A stretch of 64,000 nucleotides of DNA, from assembly GCA_044226525.1 (NCBI GenBank), contig JBGAGV010000017.1:1-64000 (forward strand), read 5' to 3'. The notes under the pieces were generated by a model. That model had not been told where the DNA came from. It did not search any database and saw only the letters and a list, made by a program, of their open reading frames with translations. Origin of the DNA: VFJQ01 sp044226525. GTDB taxonomy: Bacteria; Verrucomicrobiota; Verrucomicrobiia; Chthoniobacterales; Chthoniobacteraceae. Positions 26,429 through 34,531 of the stretch are shown here, in pieces (position 1 is the first letter of the stretch; the number at the start of each line of letters is the position of its first letter). The translations under genes and the position numbers were made by a program.

Positions 26429-28243
26429 ATGAGCGATCTGCCCGAAAATCTGGACCTGAAATTCCTGCCCGACTGGTTGAAGGAGACCGAGTCTCCGGGC
26501 AATCGCTATGCCGATTTCGAAGGCGAAGCGCCCTCGCGCGACCGTCGCGACGACCGCCGTGGCGGTGGCCGCGGTGGCCCGCGCCCCGGTGGCGATCGGG
26601 GACCGCGCGGCCCCAGGCCGGGCGGTCCCGGAGGTCCAGGTGGCCGTGACCAGCGTGGTCCGCGTCGCGATGGGCCCGGTGGCGGCCCGAGAGGCCCGCG
26701 TCCGGGTGGAGATCGTCCCCGTGGCGATCGCCCGCCGAACCGAGGAGGCCGCGACGATCGTGGCCCGCGTCGCGATGACCGTGGCCCGCGCCCACCCGCA
26801 CCGGCGCCGATCAAGCCGCTCGCGGTCAAGGTCGAGTTCATTCCCGAGCCCGGCATGCTCGCCGCGATCGCCAAGGAGATGAAATCCACGCATCGCGCCT
26901 ATCCGGTTTTCACCGCGGCGAAGATGATCCTGAACAAACCGCAGCTTCATCGCGTGCGGGTGACGGCGAACGATCCGTCAGTGACCCTTTTCCAACTCGG
27001 CGACGGCCCGATCGCCAGCGACCGCTCCATGGTCGAGCGCGATGCCTTCCGCCTGCTCAAGGACAAATACTACCGCGAGGAAGTGCAGCAAAACGACCCA
27101 CCGAAGGGCAACTTCGCGAACGTCGCCCGTCTGCGCGCCAGTGGCCTGCTGCTTGGCCCCACGAATTACCATAGCTACCAGCCTTCGCTCCGGCGCATCT
27201 ACGAGGAGCGCTACAGCCGGCGCATGTCGTTTGGCGAATTCCAGTCGCGCGAAGTCGAGGTCGTCAACGACGAGCAAACGATCAACGACTGGAAGGAACA
27301 GGCGCGCTCGGTCGTCACCTATTTCACCACGCAGGAACCCGAACCCGTCTCCTTCAAGACGCAGGCCGAAGTCGAAGCGCATTTCCGCCAGAAGTATCTC
27401 CCGCAGGAGGTTAAGACCGGCACCACTTTTGAAGTGAATGGCACCGTGCTGCGCGGCGGTCCCGATCGCGCCCTCGGCGCTTCCATCGGCGATGCCTTCG
27501 ACAAGGAATACGGCTTCCCGCACAATGTGGTGAACGCCATGCGCCCGGTGCTCACCGACGCGGGCCTCACCTTCTTCAAGCATCGCAAACGGATCGTCTA
27601 TGCCACGTCCGTGCGCCCGGTGCGCCATCCGCAGGGCCAGCCCGCGCGCGAGACCGTGCTCGCGATCCTGCGCACCATCGAGGCGAATCCACGCTGCTCG
27701 CGTCACGATCTCGCGCTCAAGGTGCTCGGCGAACATTTCGAAGCTCCGGAAAAAGTCGCCGAGAAGACGGCCCTCGCCGCAGACCTGCACTATTTGCTGC
27801 TCGCCGGCCACGTGATCGAATTCGTGGATGGCCGCCTCGACCTCCCGCTACCGCCGAAGGCTCAAGCCGAAGCCGCCAAGGGCGAGGAAGAAGAAGGTGC
27901 CGACGAAAGCGCGGTTGTTTCCAGCGAAGCGCCCTCCGCCCCGGCCCCTCAAGCCGCTGCCGCCCCGGTCGCGGACGTGCCTGAATCGGCCCTCGCCGGC
28001 GTGCCGGAATCCACCCTTGCCGAAGCGATCGCTCCCGAACCCGAGCCCGCTCCCGAAGCTCCGGCGCCTGCCGCCGAAGTCTTCGAGCCGCTGGTCGCCG
28101 ACGTGCCCCAATCGGCTATCGACGGCGTGCCGGAATCGACCCTCGAAGCCACGACGGAGCACGAACCGCTGGCCGAGTCCCCCGGTCCCGCTGCTCCAGC
28201 GGAGGAAGTGCCCGTCGAATCCGCTGCACACCCGCAACCGTAG
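26429..28243 (+). CDS. RG-rich, putative nucleic-acid-associated protein with PES repeats
   Basis: I do not recognise a named family. The 604 residues split into four parts. Residues 1-30 are a short conserved-looking start (DLKFLPDWLKETESPG). Residues 35-125 are an Arg/Gly/Pro/Asp-rich RGG-box-like segment made of units such as RGGGRGGPRPGGDRG. Residues 130-485 are a globular domain beginning IKPLAVKVEFIPEPGML and containing YHSYQPSLRRIYEERYSRRM and RPVLTDAGLTFFKHRKR. From 490 to the end is an acidic Ala/Pro/Glu tail with a repeated motif (VADVPESALAGVPESTL, later VADVPQSAIDGVPESTL). RGG boxes usually bind RNA. The gene diverges from acpP across 164 bp. Confidence 0.75.
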   Translation: MSDLPENLDLKFLPDWLKETESPGNRYADFEGEAPSRDRRDDRRGGGRGGPRPGGDRGPRGPRPGGPGGPGGRDQRGPRRDGPGGGPRGPRPGGDRPRGDRPPNRGGRDDRGPRRDDRGPRPPAPAPIKPLAVKVEFIPEPGMLAAIAKEMKSTHRAYPVFTAAKMILNKPQLHRVRVTANDPSVTLFQLGDGPIASDRSMVERDAFRLLKDKYYREEVQQNDPPKGNFANVARLRASGLLLGPTNYHSYQPSLRRIYEERYSRRMSFGEFQSREVEVVNDEQTINDWKEQARSVVTYFTTQEPEPVSFKTQAEVEAHFRQKYLPQEVKTGTTFEVNGTVLRGGPDRALGASIGDAFDKEYGFPHNVVNAMRPVLTDAGLTFFKHRKRIVYATSVRPVRHPQGQPARETVLAILRTIEANPRCSRHDLALKVLGEHFEAPEKVAEKTALAADLHYLLLAGHVIEFVDGRLDLPLPPKAQAEAAKGEEEEGADESAVVSSEAPSAPAPQAAAAPVADVPESALAGVPESTLAEAIAPEPEPAPEAPAPAAEVFEPLVADVPQSAIDGVPESTLEATTEHEPLAESPGPAAPAEEVPVESAAHPQP

Positions 28244-28432
28244 TTCCGCGACCTTCCGTTTTCAGCCGAAGGCCTTTGGACTGCTGCAATCCTTTGCAGC
28301 TTTTCAGGGGCCGCGCGCATCCGGACCACCCGCAGGGCTGCGAAGAATCGCAGCAGTCCCAAGGCGGCTGCGCCGCTTAAAACGGTGGGAGCAGAACGAC
28401 GGAAGCAGTCTCCCCCACTTGTCGATCCAGCC

Positions 28433-28816
28433 CTACCCGCCGATCGACGCGCGATAATCGTCCGCCGATTGCAACGCGCCGACTTCGGCTTCGCTCGCGC
28501 CGCTGAGCTGGAAGATCCAGCCCTCGCCGAACGGATCAGTATTCAGCAGCGCCGGATTCGAGGACAGCGCTTCGTTCACCGCGCTGATCGTTCCCGCCAC
28601 CGGCGCATAAATATCGCTCGCCGCTTTCACGCTCTCGACCACACACACCTGCTGGCCAGCCTTCACTTCCGCGCCCACCTTCGGCAGTTCCACATACACC
28701 ACATCGGTCAGCTCAGCCTGAGCGTGATCGGTGATTCCCACGGTCGCGGTGCCGCCGGCGAGGCGGACCCATTCGTGGCTGGCGGTGTAGCGAAGATCTC
28801 CGGGGACGTTGCTCAT
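28433..28816 (-). CDS. gcvH: Glycine cleavage system H protein
   Basis: The 127-residue lipoyl carrier shuttles the aminomethyl group between GcvP, GcvT and GcvL. The lipoylated residue is Lys64 in ESVKAASDIYAPV; YTASHEWVRL at the N-terminus and NPFGEGWIF-like NTDPFGEGWIFQL near residue 92 are classic. The start ATG overlaps the gcvT stop by 4 bp (ATGA). gcvP does not follow: a convergent unrelated gene lies 190 bp downstream, so the P protein must be encoded elsewhere. Confidence 0.96.
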   Translation of the reverse strand: MSNVPGDLRYTASHEWVRLAGGTATVGITDHAQAELTDVVYVELPKVGAEVKAGQQVCVVESVKAASDIYAPVAGTISAVNEALSSNPALLNTDPFGEGWIFQLSGASEAEVGALQSADDYRASIGG

Positions 28817-29931
28817 GAGTTGGGTGTTTGCGGGTGGTAAAAGGGTTTTTTCTCGATGCGCGCAGGGTAGAGGCGGCCGCGGATATCGATTTCCATCTCC
28901 TCGCCGATGCGCGCAAATTCCGCCGGCACATACGCCATGCCGATGCCCACTTTCAGCGTCGGGCTGAGCGAACCGCTGCACAGCTCGCCGATCGGCTGGC
29001 CATTTTTGAAAACCGAGTAGTGCGCCCGCAGCGGCGGCGCCGCCCCGAGCATCTTCAGCGGCACGAGGCGATGTTTGGCGCCCTGCGCCTTCTGCTCCGC
29101 GAGCACGGAACGGCCGATGAAATCCGGCTTGTTCAGATCCACAAAAATGGAAAGGCCTGCTTCAATGGGCGTGCGGTTCGGAGCGAGGTCGGAACCGTTG
29201 AGCGGATAGCACATCTCCAGGCGCAACGTATCGCGGGCGCCCAGGCCGCAGGGCTTCAGGCCGAACTGCGCACCCCGCGCCAGCACGTCGTTCCACGCTT
29301 TCACCGCGCGATCCGCCGGGCAAAATACCTCGAACCCATCCTCCCCCGTGTAACCGGTCCGGCAGATGTAATAGGGTTGATCGTCGATCGCGACGGAGAG
29401 CAGATGATTGCGCGCCGGGCGCGATTGTTTGCCACCGAAGAACGCATCGAAGAGCTGGGCCGCACGTGGACCCTGGATCGCGAGCCCGCACCAGGTGTCG
29501 CTGTGATTTTCCAGCGTCACCCCCTCGACCAGATGCGCCTCCATCCACGCGAAATCTTCTTCGATCTTTGCCGCGTTCACGACGAGCAGATACGCATCCT
29601 CACCCAGTCGATAGATAATGAGATCATCGATCACGCCGCCGGCTTCATTAAGCAGGAACGTGTATTGCCCCTCACCGACATCGAGCCGTTCGACGTTGTT
29701 CGTGAGCAGCCGGTTCAGCCAGGCCAGCGCTCCCGCGCCGCGCACGAAAAACTGCCCCATGTGCGAGATATCGAATACGCCCAGCGCCGAGCGCACCGCG
29801 GCGTGTTCCTCGAGAATGCCGCTGTATTGCACCGGCATATGCCAGCCGCCGAAATCGACCATGCGAGCGCCCAGCCGCACATGTTCATCGTGAAGCGGAG
29901 TTTGTTTGAGCGGAGCAGCGGTGTCGGACAC
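28813..29931 (-). CDS. gcvT: Glycine cleavage system T protein (aminomethyltransferase)
   Basis: GcvT transfers the methylene carbon from the aminomethyl-lipoyl H protein to tetrahydrofolate, releasing ammonia. The 372-residue protein shows LGARMVDFGGWHMPVQY near residue 21, GVFDISHMGQFFVRG near residue 52, the folate-pocket region RTGYTGEDGFEVFCP near residue 190 and APNRTPIEAGLSIFVDL near residue 250. The start is placed at GTG 29931 (MSDTAAPLKQTPLHDEHV) rather than at the TTG eight codons upstream, because the shorter form matches the family. It is translationally coupled to gcvH. Confidence 0.95.
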   Translation of the reverse strand: MSDTAAPLKQTPLHDEHVRLGARMVDFGGWHMPVQYSGILEEHAAVRSALGVFDISHMGQFFVRGAGALAWLNRLLTNNVERLDVGEGQYTFLLNEAGGVIDDLIIYRLGEDAYLLVVNAAKIEEDFAWMEAHLVEGVTLENHSDTWCGLAIQGPRAAQLFDAFFGGKQSRPARNHLLSVAIDDQPYYICRTGYTGEDGFEVFCPADRAVKAWNDVLARGAQFGLKPCGLGARDTLRLEMCYPLNGSDLAPNRTPIEAGLSIFVDLNKPDFIGRSVLAEQKAQGAKHRLVPLKMLGAAPPLRAHYSVFKNGQPIGELCSGSLSPTLKVGIGMAYVPAEFARIGEEMEIDIRGRLYPARIEKKPFYHPQTPNS

Positions 29932-30144
29932 AGGACGTGAGCAAAGGTCGCGCAACCAGACCTGTCAAACCGTGTCATGGAAAAATCACGCGGTTCGAAG
30001 GGCTCAACCACGAATGCTGCAAGGGCAGCAAATCCGTAGATGGCATCGATGACGCCGATGATAAAAGACGAGGCCTCTGCTTCCCATCCGCGCCATTTAA
30101 GAGTTGCCACCGATTTCTACATTCCGCATTCCGCCTTTCGCACC

Positions 30145-30936
30145 GTGTCTTTTCTGAATCGTCTCGAAACCAAATTCGGCCACTGGGCCATCCCCGGCCT
30201 CACCACTTACATCGCCATCGGCAGCGCGCTCACCTTCATGCTGTGGAAGATGCGCCCCGATTTCATGGGCACACTGATGATGTGGCCCCCGAACATTCTG
30301 CACGGCGAGGTGTGGCGCCTGTTTACCTACATGTTTGTGCCGCAGGTCTGCTCGCTGCTGCCCATGCCCGACTGGATCAACGCCGCCTTTTACGTGCTGT
30401 TCCTGATCTGGGTCGGCAACGGCCTCGACCGGGCCTGGGGAGCTTTTCGGACGAATCTTTTCTGCCTCGTAAGCTGGGTGAGCATCACCATCGCCGCGTT
30501 CTTTTTCGGCGCGTTTTATGCCCAGCTCCTCTGGGCCGAGTCCCTCTTCTTTGCGTATGCACGCTTCTACGGCGACGAGGTGATCTACGCATTCTACGTT
30601 CTCCCTGCCAAGGTCCGCTGGCTCTCGTGGGCCCTGGCGGCATGGTTGATTTATCAAGCTCTTCGGGATGGCCCCGTCTTCCAGGCCTCGTTGATCGCGG
30701 TCGTGTTCAACTACTTCCTCTTTTTCGCTCGCGACATCGTTGCCGAGGCGAAGCTGCGGCATCAGGTCGGCGAGCGTCGGGCGCGGTTCGATCGGGAAAT
30801 TCGGACCTCCGCGGATGAAGCGATGCACCGTTGTCATGTCTGCGGGCGCACCGAACAAACCACGCCCGATCTCGAATTCCGCGTGGCTGCCGACGGCGAG
30901 GAATACTGCGCCGAACATCTGCCGAAAAAGCCGTGA
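30145..30936 (+). CDS. Rhomboid-fold membrane protein with C-terminal zinc-ribbon-like tail, probably non-catalytic
   Basis: The product is about 263 residues from GTG 30145; the start is uncertain because the frame is open upstream through 'attccgcattccgc' filler. Five to six membrane spans are visible, and HGEVWRLFTYMFVP near residue 53 is the rhomboid-superfamily entry signature. The serine protease GxSG motif and the catalytic His are missing, so it is probably a pseudoprotease of the derlin/DUF1751 kind. The last 45 residues contain CHVCGRTE and a later Cys-Ala-Glu-His, a possible metal-binding pair. It is the first gene of a five-gene, 4-bp-overlap operon. Confidence 0.7.
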   Translation: MSFLNRLETKFGHWAIPGLTTYIAIGSALTFMLWKMRPDFMGTLMMWPPNILHGEVWRLFTYMFVPQVCSLLPMPDWINAAFYVLFLIWVGNGLDRAWGAFRTNLFCLVSWVSITIAAFFFGAFYAQLLWAESLFFAYARFYGDEVIYAFYVLPAKVRWLSWALAAWLIYQALRDGPVFQASLIAVVFNYFLFFARDIVAEAKLRHQVGERRARFDREIRTSADEAMHRCHVCGRTEQTTPDLEFRVAADGEEYCAEHLPKKP

Positions 30937-31247
30937 ACCCTCCGCGCGGACTGCTCCTGCTCGCGGCCGGCCTCGGTCTCGCGGGCTGCACGAAGAAGAG
31001 CCAGCCCGCCGTCGTCCTCTCCAAGGATTACATCCCCGCCCACGTCGAAGGAACGCCCTATCAGGAGCGCCAGGTCGATCGGGAGCGCTGGCTGGTGCGC
31101 GTCGAAATGGAGGACGGGCGCAAGGCCGATGCCGACATCGACGCTGACCTCTGGCAAACGTTGAAAGTGGGCGATCGGGTCCGCGCTGAATATACCCAGG
31201 GCAACTACACCGGCTCCATCTGGACGTGCGACCTGCGCCGTCCGTGA
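30933..31247 (+). CDS. Small lipoprotein of unknown function
   Basis: The 104-residue product starts at GTG 30933, overlapping the previous stop (GTGA). A lipoprotein signal ends in the lipobox LAGC with Cys19. The mature part is hydrophilic and looks like a small beta-barrel (RWLVRVEMEDGRKADADIDADLWQTLKVGDRVRAEY), reminiscent of an OB or SH3-like fold. No family was recognised. It is probably anchored in the inner leaflet of the outer membrane. Confidence 0.75.
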   Translation: MNPPRGLLLLAAGLGLAGCTKKSQPAVVLSKDYIPAHVEGTPYQERQVDRERWLVRVEMEDGRKADADIDADLWQTLKVGDRVRAEYTQGNYTGSIWTCDLRRP

Positions 31248-31642
31248 GCCTTTCTCAGCGCCGGCTCCTCTACCTCGGCGCGCTGATTGCGGTTCTGGCA
31301 CTCGGCCTCGTCTGGCGCGCGCCACAACTCCCCTTCCCGCTTTTCCTCCGCAAATACGGCGCGGATGCGCTCTGGGCGTTGCTCGTGTATCTCCTGCTCC
31401 GCTTTCTCCAGCCGCGAGTAAAAGCCAGCACCAGCGCGATCATCGCTTTCGTCTTCGCCGCGGTGGTTGAGTTCACCCAACTTTACCACGCTCCGTGGAT
31501 CGACACCCTTCGCGCCACCCGGCTCGGCGCGTTGATTCTCGGGAGCGTTTTCAACTGGCCCGACCTGCTCGCCTATGCCGCCGGTAGCCTGATTGGATTA
31601 TTGATCGAACGAGGTTTTCAGCGAAACTCCCCGGCGTCATGA
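31244..31642 (+). CDS. DUF2809 family membrane protein
   Basis: This is a 132-residue protein starting at GTG 31244, overlapping the lipoprotein stop (GTGA). It has four predicted membrane spans with the DUF2809 hallmarks KYGADALWALLVYLLLRF near residue 37 and VVEFTQLYHAPWIDTLRATR near residue 74. The function of the family is unknown. Length and motif order are normal. Its stop overlaps the next ATG. Confidence 0.85.
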   Translation: MSLSQRRLLYLGALIAVLALGLVWRAPQLPFPLFLRKYGADALWALLVYLLLRFLQPRVKASTSAIIAFVFAAVVEFTQLYHAPWIDTLRATRLGALILGSVFNWPDLLAYAAGSLIGLLIERGFQRNSPAS

Positions 31643-32061
31643 ATGCCGCCCGTTTCCTCCTCGTGCTGCTCCTGTCCAGCGGTATCGCCAAAGCAGAGGG
31701 CGATCCGGTGAAACGACTCGAGACCGCGCGCATGTTCGCCTTCGGCGGCGTCGGTTACGCTGGCATCACGACCGAGGAGGAAATCGCCTTTCGTGCCGTG
31801 CTCGATTCCAAAACCGCCGAGGCCGATTTCCTCCGCGTGCTCGATCGCGGCAATGTGCAGGGCAAATGTTACGCTCTCGTTGGCCTGCGGCAGAAGAATC
31901 GCTCGGCCTTCGATGAACGGGTGGAGCGATTCGCCAAAGAGAAGAGCGACGTAGGGACCGCCGCCGGTTGTATGATCTCGAAAGAGCCGATGTATTCCAT
32001 CGTAGCAAACATCCGTGCCGGCCGGTTCGACGAACTGGCCCACCGCTCCCTCAAGCGATGA
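31639..32061 (+). CDS. Small exported protein, unknown
   Basis: The 140-residue product has a signal peptide (FLLVLLLSSGIAKAEG) and a helical mature domain with two cysteines (GKCYALVGLRQ and AAGCMISKEPM) that could form a disulfide. No family was recognised. It overlaps both neighbours by 4 bp (ATGA), so it is translated as part of the envelope operon. Confidence 0.7.
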   Translation: MNAARFLLVLLLSSGIAKAEGDPVKRLETARMFAFGGVGYAGITTEEEIAFRAVLDSKTAEADFLRVLDRGNVQGKCYALVGLRQKNRSAFDERVERFAKEKSDVGTAAGCMISKEPMYSIVANIRAGRFDELAHRSLKR

Positions 32062-32582
32062 ACTCCCGGCCTGGCGTCCTTCGTCTGCCGCGCTGGCTCG
32101 TCGCCCTCACCGCGACGCTGCTCTCCCCCTTCGTGGCCCTCGCTCTCTTCCCCGGCTGCGCCACGATGACGGACGGCCCGACACGCGCCATTACCGTCCG
32201 GAGCCCCAACGCCAAAGCCGTCGTTTTCATCGATGGGAAACCCTACGGCGCCGCCCCGGTGAGCACGACCCTCAGCCGCTGGGGCACGCACAAACTGCGC
32301 GTCGAAGCCCCGGGCTTCGAACCGTGGGAGACGACCTTCAAGCGCAGTTTCAACTCCAACTCGCACGGCAACCTCTTCGTCCTGTTCCCGCCCGGTTACG
32401 TCATCGACCTGCTCACCGGCGCCATTTTCGAAATCGCACCCGAAAGAACCGGCCCGGAAATGTCGCTGCAAACCGCCGGGGCATTCCCCGCGGGCGAATT
32501 GATCATCACCACCGATCTCAGCAAGGCCCGCCCCGGCACGCCGGTCGGCCGGATGCAGCGGAAGAATTCTTCGCGCCGTTAG
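32058..32582 (+). CDS. PEGA-domain-like lipoprotein
   Basis: The 174-residue product starts at ATG 32058, overlapping the upstream stop. A long N-terminal hydrophobic segment ends in LFPGC (Cys34), a plausible lipobox. The mature N-terminal half matches the PEGA pattern (KAVVFIDGKPYGAAPVSTTL, then KLRVEAPGFEPWE). The second half contains a hydrophobic stretch (GYVIDLLTGAIFEI), which is common in PEGA lipoproteins of the 'P13/CsgG-adjacent' kind. It is the last gene of the overlapping operon; 73 bp separate it from the kinase gene. Confidence 0.75.
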   Translation: MNSRPGVLRLPRWLVALTATLLSPFVALALFPGCATMTDGPTRAITVRSPNAKAVVFIDGKPYGAAPVSTTLSRWGTHKLRVEAPGFEPWETTFKRSFNSNSHGNLFVLFPPGYVIDLLTGAIFEIAPERTGPEMSLQTAGAFPAGELIITTDLSKARPGTPVGRMQRKNSSRR

Positions 32583-32655
32583 CAGAGGAGCCGCGATGCG
32601 GCTTACAAATCCGCTTGCTCCCCGGCGCAGGCCTGTGCGTTCCTCCGCGTCCCTT

Positions 32656-33702
32656 ATGAGCAATACCTCCCGCACCGGTCTCTTCAGCGGCGGCAACTGG
32701 ATCGTCGATGCTGTCAAAATCATCGACCTCTGGCCGCAGCAGGACACCCTCGCGAACATCTTCTCCACCACCAAAGGCACCGGCGGCTCGCCGTTCAACG
32801 TGCTCGTCGATCTCGCGCTCATGGGCGCCGGCTTCCCACTCGAAGCGGTAGGCCTCGTCGGCGATGACGACAACGGCTCGTGGATCATCGAGCAATGCCG
32901 CGCACACCAGATTGACACTGCCGCGCTGCAAAAGACCGCCGCCGCTCCGACCAGCTTCACCGACGTGATGACCGTGCGCGACACCGGCCGCCGCACCTTC
33001 TTCCACGCCCGCGGCGCCAATGCCCTGCTCGACTCCGCGCACTTCGATTTCACGAAGACCAACGCCCGCCTTTTCCACCTCGGCTACCTGCTCCTGCTCG
33101 ACATCCTCGACGCCCCGCATCCACAATACGGCACCGTCGCCGCCGAAGTCCTCGCCCGCGCCCAGGCTGCTGGCCTCAAGACCTCCATCGATTGCGTGAG
33201 CGAAGACAGCGACCGCTTCGCGAAGATCGTCCTCCCCGCGCTCAAGCACGTCGATGTCTGCATCATGAACGAGTTTGAAGCCGGCCGCGTCACCGGCCGT
33301 AAAGTGCGCGTCGGCGACCCGCACAGCAGCGCCCCCGGCTCCGCCTTCCTCGACAAAAAGGAACTCCGCATCGCCATGCAGCACCTGCTGGATGCCGGCG
33401 TGCGCGAACGCGTCGTGGTCCATTTCCCCGAAGGCGGCTGCGCCCTCGGCCGCGACGGCGCCTGGCACGAGCACGGCAGCGTCCAGCTCCCCGGCGACTA
33501 CATCAAAGGCGCCGCTGGTGCCGGCGACGCCTTTACCGCTGGCATCCTCCTCGGCTGGCACGAAGGCAAGCCCGTCGAAGAATGGCTCCGCATCGGCGTC
33601 TGCGCCGCCGCCGCCAACCTCAGCGACGAAACCTGCACCCGCGGCCTCCGCTCCCTCACCGACTGCCTCGCCCTCGGCGAGAAATTCGGCTACCGCCCAT
33701 AG
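32656..33702 (+). CDS. PfkB family carbohydrate or nucleoside kinase
   Basis: The 348-residue protein is a ribokinase-like kinase. The first PfkB signature region is TGGSPFNVLVDLALMGAGFP near residue 42, and the second, with the catalytic Asp, is GAAGAGDAFTAGILLGW near residue 285. The substrate cannot be told from the sequence; ribose, fructose, adenosine and 2-keto-3-deoxygluconate are all phosphorylated by this family. The start at ATG 32656 follows a short gap after the operon. Immediately downstream lies copy 1 of a 91-bp direct repeat. Confidence 0.88.
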   Translation: MSNTSRTGLFSGGNWIVDAVKIIDLWPQQDTLANIFSTTKGTGGSPFNVLVDLALMGAGFPLEAVGLVGDDDNGSWIIEQCRAHQIDTAALQKTAAAPTSFTDVMTVRDTGRRTFFHARGANALLDSAHFDFTKTNARLFHLGYLLLLDILDAPHPQYGTVAAEVLARAQAAGLKTSIDCVSEDSDRFAKIVLPALKHVDVCIMNEFEAGRVTGRKVRVGDPHSSAPGSAFLDKKELRIAMQHLLDAGVRERVVVHFPEGGCALGRDGAWHEHGSVQLPGDYIKGAAGAGDAFTAGILLGWHEGKPVEEWLRIGVCAAAANLSDETCTRGLRSLTDCLALGEKFGYRP

Positions 33703-33724
33703 GAGCCAGCCGCCGCAAACCCAG

Positions 33725-33815
33725 CGACGGCACGAAGCTCCTCAACGGCTACGAAAAAGCCCTCCAAGGCTACACGTATCTCACCCTCGGCAGGAATGGG
33801 AACGGGAAGCACTGA
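33725..33815 (+). repeat. 91-bp direct repeat, copy 1
   Basis: Positions 33725-33815 match 34439-34529 with 6 differences in 91 bases, counted by eye (about 93 percent identity), and weaker similarity extends about 12 bp upstream. Both copies are in the same orientation and flank the toxin-antitoxin pair. The plus frame of each reads KLLNGxEKALQGYTYLTL and ends GNGNGKH-stop. Confidence 0.9.
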
Positions 33816-33844
33816 GGAGCTGTGCGCTCTCTCGCGCCATCGAA

Positions 33845-34150
33845 TCAGTTGCTCCCTCGGAGTCTCCGGCGAATGGCCTCAGGGTCCTGCCGGAGGTCCA
33901 TCACACCAGCGACGATGATCCTGCTACCCTCGATCGAATAGAAGATGCCGTAGGGGTATCCGTGAACCAGTAACCGACGATACGACTCGTGAAACAAAGG
34001 CGCGATCTGCGGAAACGTTCGCAGTTGCCCAAACGCCGCGTCGGGATGCCGCATCAACACCTCCCCGCGCCCGGACTGAACCGATTCCCAGAACTCATAA
34101 GCGGCCTGGATATCAGCGTCGGCCGAGAAAAGGAAAACCAGCTCACTCAG
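33845..34150 (-). CDS. RelE/ParE-type toxin with non-ATG start
   Basis: The C-terminal part (FHESYRRLLVHGYPYGIFYSIEG, here cited only as a landmark) is a standard RelE/ParE strand pair. The frame extends upstream of the GTG at 34060 as SELVFLFSADADIQAAYEF, which is exactly the family N-terminus, but no ATG, GTG or TTG precedes it. CTG at 34150 (MSELVFLFS) is the likeliest start and would overlap the antitoxin stop. The full form is then 101 residues. RelE/ParE toxins cleave mRNA or poison gyrase. If CTG is not used, the toxin may be silent. It pairs with the antitoxin gene directly upstream. Confidence 0.7.
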   Translation of the reverse strand: MSELVFLFSADADIQAAYEFWESVQSGRGEVLMRHPDAAFGQLRTFPQIAPLFHESYRRLLVHGYPYGIFYSIEGSRIIVAGVMDLRQDPEAIRRRLRGSN

Positions 34151-34376
34151 CGGCCAGCGTCCGTCCGAGAACGCGCCGCTGAATCGCCTCCCATGTCGTG
34201 ACCTGGCTGGGATCGCGACGGTATTCAGCCATCCTCCGGTCCAGCTCGGCGATCTGCTCGCGAGACACCGGAACCTCCGTGGGATGAGCCGCCAGATCGT
34301 CCCAAAGCTCGGTGATGAGAAGAAGCTTTTGCGCCGAGGTCAGCCGATTCACATCCGGAATGGTTTCGAGGATCAT
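34143..34376 (-). CDS. Addiction-module antitoxin (TIGR02574-like)
   Basis: The 77-residue acidic helical protein starts at the ATG at 34376. LLLITELWDDLAAHP and VPVSREQIAELDRRMAEYRR match the 'putative addiction module component' family that partners RelE/ParE toxins. The stop lies inside the toxin reading frame, which is the usual antitoxin-first overlap. Such antitoxins bind the toxin and often repress their own promoter, which would lie in 34377-34440, directly before repeat copy 2. Confidence 0.85.
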   Translation of the reverse strand: MILETIPDVNRLTSAQKLLLITELWDDLAAHPTEVPVSREQIAELDRRMAEYRRDPSQVTTWEAIQRRVLGRTLAAE

Positions 34377-34438
34377 GCCGCCCAAAATACCGCGCGCCGC
34401 TTCCAAGACAAGCCCCGAGGCGACCGCCTCAAGCCCAT

Positions 34439-34529
34439 CGACGGCATGAAGCTCCTCAACGGCTGCGAAAAAGCCCTCCAAGGCTACACGTATCTCACCC
34501 TCGACGGGAACGGCAACGGGAAGCACTGA
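34439..34529 (+). repeat. 91-bp direct repeat, copy 2
   Basis: This is the second copy of the repeat at 33725-33815, same orientation, about 93 percent identical. It lies upstream of the antitoxin gene, so the toxin-antitoxin pair is bracketed by the two copies about 620 bp apart. Confidence 0.9.
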
Positions 34530-34531
34530 CG

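Noticed and set aside
33582..34529. Short plus frames ending GNGNGKH
   Set aside because: Both arise from the 91-bp direct repeat and have unrelated upstream parts, so a real gene is not supported.
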